The notes under the pieces: generated by a model
Told to the model about the DNA's origin: nothing
What the model saw: only the letters and a program-made list of their open reading frames with translations
Database searches by the model: none
Position numbers and translations under genes: made by a program
Shown here: one piece after another, positions 6,022-6,215 of the stretch
How the letters are laid out: each line of letters opens with the position of its first letter
How positions within the stretch are numbered: position 1 is the stretch's first letter
DNA from: UBA4285 sp050944355
GTDB lineage: Bacteria > Bacillota > Clostridia > Lachnospirales > Lachnospiraceae
Reading direction: 5' to 3'
Assembly (NCBI GenBank): GCA_050944355.1
Contig: JBMNQX010000029.1
Coordinates: forward strand, 1 to 6,215
DNA: 6,215 nt

Positions 6022-6215
6022 CATCCGTTTATCTGGTCAAGTTTTTTGGCAAGCTTCAGATATACAATCGTAACCGCGCCGACGATTGCCGCCGCCACGA
6101 TAGACAGAAGAGCGCCATAGCCGATCTGAACCTGAGACGAAGAGCTTGTACTGCCGAAAATCACATGGTAAATGTACAGGAACATTACCATCGAGCGGTT
6201 GTTCGGGCCGCCGTC
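6021..6215 (-). CDS. Carbohydrate ABC transporter permease, MalF/UgpA-type, C-terminal part (partial)
   Basis: The frame is open from the window edge to TGA at 6023-6021 and gives the last 64 residues of a permease. It begins with DGGPNNRSMVMFLYIYHVIF, matching the GGP-N-S-T...YIY pattern near the end of MalF/UgpA-type permeases. A Ser-rich stretch and Gly-Tyr-Gly-Ala follow (the GYAxA position that opens the last helix), then one hydrophobic helix (ALLSIVAAAIVGAVTIVYL) and a short charged tail, KLAKKLDQING. It pairs with the MalG-type gene downstream to form the heterodimeric channel. The N-terminal part, including this subunit's EAA loop, lies beyond the right edge. The truncation is due only to the window boundary. 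Confidence 0.92.
   Translation of the reverse strand, partial: DGGPNNRSMVMFLYIYHVIFGSTSSSSQVQIGYGALLSIVAAAIVGAVTIVYLKLAKKLDQING

Overview
All supported genes in this 6.2 kb window lie on the minus strand, so the biological reading order runs from the right edge to the left. The sequence looks like a Gram-positive bacterium of the Bacillota, probably a Clostridia/Lachnospiraceae-type or Paenibacillus-like carbohydrate degrader. The signs are purine-rich Shine-Dalgarno sites, a near-consensus sigma-A-type promoter, T-tailed intrinsic terminators, AT-rich intergenic regions between moderately GC-rich genes, and the gene mix. The taxon is inferred from style only; there is no rRNA or marker gene here.

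Right part (6215 to 5091): the 3' end of a MalF/UgpA-type sugar ABC permease is followed 10 nt later by a complete MalG-type permease. These are the two membrane subunits of a CUT1-class carbohydrate importer, and its other genes (solute-binding protein, start of the first permease) should lie beyond the right edge. An intrinsic terminator follows the second permease. Unusually, its T-tail ends only a few bases before the next gene.

Middle (5084 to 2548): a large 808-residue cytosolic protein has an N-terminal beta-sandwich resembling the accessory domain of rhamnosidase-like enzymes, a helical (alpha/alpha)-toroid-like core carrying a Trp-Ser-Glu-Asn-His motif, and a C-terminal beta-rich part. 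It is most likely an uncharacterised carbohydrate-active enzyme (hydrolase or lyase) acting on the oligosaccharide brought in by the ABC importer. It ends at a clear terminator.

Left part (2535 to 222): a separate transcription unit with its own promoter encodes a 12-helix MFS transporter of the LacY/NupG-like class and, 45 nt downstream, an AraC-family regulator with an N-terminal cupin domain. A 20-bp motif overlaps the promoter of this unit and recurs (18 of 20 positions identical) downstream of the AraC gene, ahead of a possible further gene starting at position 42 and leaving the left edge. This makes it a good candidate for the AraC protein's own operator, linking the MFS-AraC unit with the gene to the left.

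Taken together this is a glycan-use locus: ABC import, cytosolic cleavage, a second transporter for a small product or a related sugar, and a local regulator. The substrate cannot be read from the sequence.
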